Below are positions 22,653 through 23,545 of a stretch of 23,545 bases of DNA, piece by piece. Source of the stretch: JANXLS01 sp038227045 (GTDB lineage Bacteria > Planctomycetota > SZUA-567 > H5-PLA8). A program made the position numbers and the translations under genes. How positions within the stretch are numbered: the stretch's first letter is position 1; each line of letters opens with the position of its first letter. The notes beneath the pieces were generated by a model, which had not been told where the DNA came from, ran no database searches, and saw only the letters and a program-made list of their open reading frames with translations. The stretch lies in assembly GCA_038227045.1 (NCBI GenBank), contig JBBRQD010000088.1:1-23545 (forward strand), in the 5' to 3' direction.

Positions 22653-23543
22653 TCACGGCTTCGCGCTGCTTTCGTGCGAATTCTTATCAGGCGTGGCGGC
22701 GTCGGCAGATTCAGCTTCCGGTATCAGAAGCGCGGAGCGGTTGCGGGTGAGAAAACTCCACGTCCACTGCATCAATACAAGGACTCTGTTTTGCATCTGA
22801 ACAAGAGAAAACAGATGTATAAGAAGCCAGATGATGCGCGCCGGAATTCCGGAGAGTTGCAGCCAGCCGAGATCCGCGACCGCGGCATAGCGGCCAATCA
22901 CCGCCATGCTTCCGCGATCGTTGTAGCGGAACGGTGGCAACGACTTTCCGCGCAGGCGTGCAGTGATCAATTTAGCGGTGTAGCTTCCTTGCTGCATGGC
23001 CGTTTGTGCGACGCCAGGCAGCGGCTTGCCGCCTTGAGACTCAAAGCGGGCGAGGTCGCCGATCACAAACAGCTCCGAATGCCCGGGAATGGTCAGGTCC
23101 CCCCGCACGGTAATCCGTCCCTGTTTATCCACAACAGTTCCCGTTTTCTGCGCCAGCACACGGCCCAATGGCGAGCCTTGGACGCCCGCCGCCCACAGGA
23201 TTGTACGCGTCTCAATGCGCTCGGTTTTGTCGCCGCGTTGAAATGTGACCGCATGTTTGTTGACATCAATCACCTTGGCTCCCGTCATAACTTTAACGCC
23301 CATGCGTTTGAGCGACACGGCCGCGCTGTCGGAAAGCTTTTTCGGCAAAGAACTCAGTATACAATCGCCGCCCTCCAGCAGAAGAATGCGGGCAGTATTG
23401 GGATCGAATGTCCAGCGACAATCATTCCTCCGGCCGACGACAATTAGATTTCCCGGTTCGCCTGGGCAACGATCGTTGCGCTGAAGCAGGCTTTCTTTAC
23501 GATCCAACTTGACCAGCGAAACGGAAGCGAGCTCTGCTGAGGA
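22653..23543 (-). CDS. Type II NADH dehydrogenase (NDH-2), partial and probably damaged at the N-terminal side
   Basis: The C-terminal two thirds match NDH-2: ARILLLEGGD, MGVKVMTGAKVIDV, TRTILWAAGVQGSPLGR, the FAD-binding LFVIGDLARFE, GVAQTAMQQGSYTAKLI, FRYNDRGSMAVIGRYAAVAD, and the membrane-anchoring tail IIWLLIHLFSLVQMQNRVLV with QWTWSFLTRNR. The second Rossmann motif is broken: NLIVVG is followed by RRNDCRW and then TFDPNTARILL, where GGGPTGVE-MAG and about 25 residues are expected. This suggests an internal deletion with frame change, so NADH binding should fail. The frame stays open to the right edge, but the residues there do not look like NDH-2. Otherwise the enzyme would feed electrons from NADH to quinone. 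Confidence 0.75.
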   Translation of the reverse strand, partial: SSAELASVSLVKLDRKESLLQRNDRCPGEPGNLIVVGRRNDCRWTFDPNTARILLLEGGDCILSSLPKKLSDSAAVSLKRMGVKVMTGAKVIDVNKHAVTFQRGDKTERIETRTILWAAGVQGSPLGRVLAQKTGTVVDKQGRITVRGDLTIPGHSELFVIGDLARFESQGGKPLPGVAQTAMQQGSYTAKLITARLRGKSLPPFRYNDRGSMAVIGRYAAVADLGWLQLSGIPARIIWLLIHLFSLVQMQNRVLVLMQWTWSFLTRNRSALLIPEAESADAATPDKNSHESSAKP

Positions 23544-23545
23544 GC

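Overview
The window looks like a GC-rich chromosomal segment (or metagenomic contig) from a bacterium of the Planctomycetota/Verrucomicrobiota type or a near relative. The evidence is a paired DUF1549/DUF1553 and DUF1501 gene set with a WD40 protein and a formylglycine-generating-enzyme-like domain, a large secreted glycoside-hydrolase-like protein, and several families of imperfect intergenic palindromes. The phylum call is an inference from gene content only.

Layout. (1) 1-700: the 3' end of a probable transposase faces a ParD-like antitoxin and a zeta-type toxin reduced to 63 residues. A perfect dyad sits just upstream of the antitoxin. (2) 700-5860, minus strand: a four-gene series, DUF1549/DUF1553, DUF1501, WD40 and an N-terminally short FGE-like domain, with palindromic repeats between the genes. 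(3) 6146-8851: a secreted clan GH-A-like glycosidase with an N-terminal carbohydrate-binding-like domain. (4) 8864-14141: a signalling block. On the minus strand are a small two-helix membrane protein and a stand-alone receiver. Divergently there is a globin-coupled histidine kinase overlapping an NtrC-family sigma54 activator. Next comes a very good -24/-12 promoter, then a tandem universal stress protein and a stand-alone protoglobin. (5) 14142-14942: a graveyard of gene scraps (IS3 transposase C-terminus, Gfo/Idh/MocA-like and DUF488-like pieces). (6) 14943-20799: a six-gene redox operon with a NarI-like di-heme b membrane protein, a NasA/NapA-like molybdopterin oxidoreductase, a four-cluster ferredoxin, a Tat-type Rieske protein, a two-helix membrane protein and a TDT/SLAC1-type anion transporter. 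The last four genes overlap by ATGA. (7) 20807-21529: a RIC/ScdA iron-sulfur repair protein, convergent with that operon. (8) 21626-23545: decayed DNA with a Nim-like flavoprotein pseudogene, a methyltransferase scrap and a partial, probably damaged type II NADH dehydrogenase.

How the parts may work together (inference): blocks 4, 6 and 7 share an oxygen/nitric oxide/nitrate theme. The globin kinase would sense a gas ligand and phosphorylate the NtrC-type regulator, which would fire the sigma54 promoter of the stress protein-protoglobin pair. The nearby molybdenum/Rieske operon could reduce an oxyanion such as nitrate, with the TDT protein moving the anion and RIC repairing iron-sulfur centres damaged by NO. 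The globin kinase to sigma54 to protoglobin circuit, and the unusual subunit mix of the molybdenum operon, are the two most interesting features.
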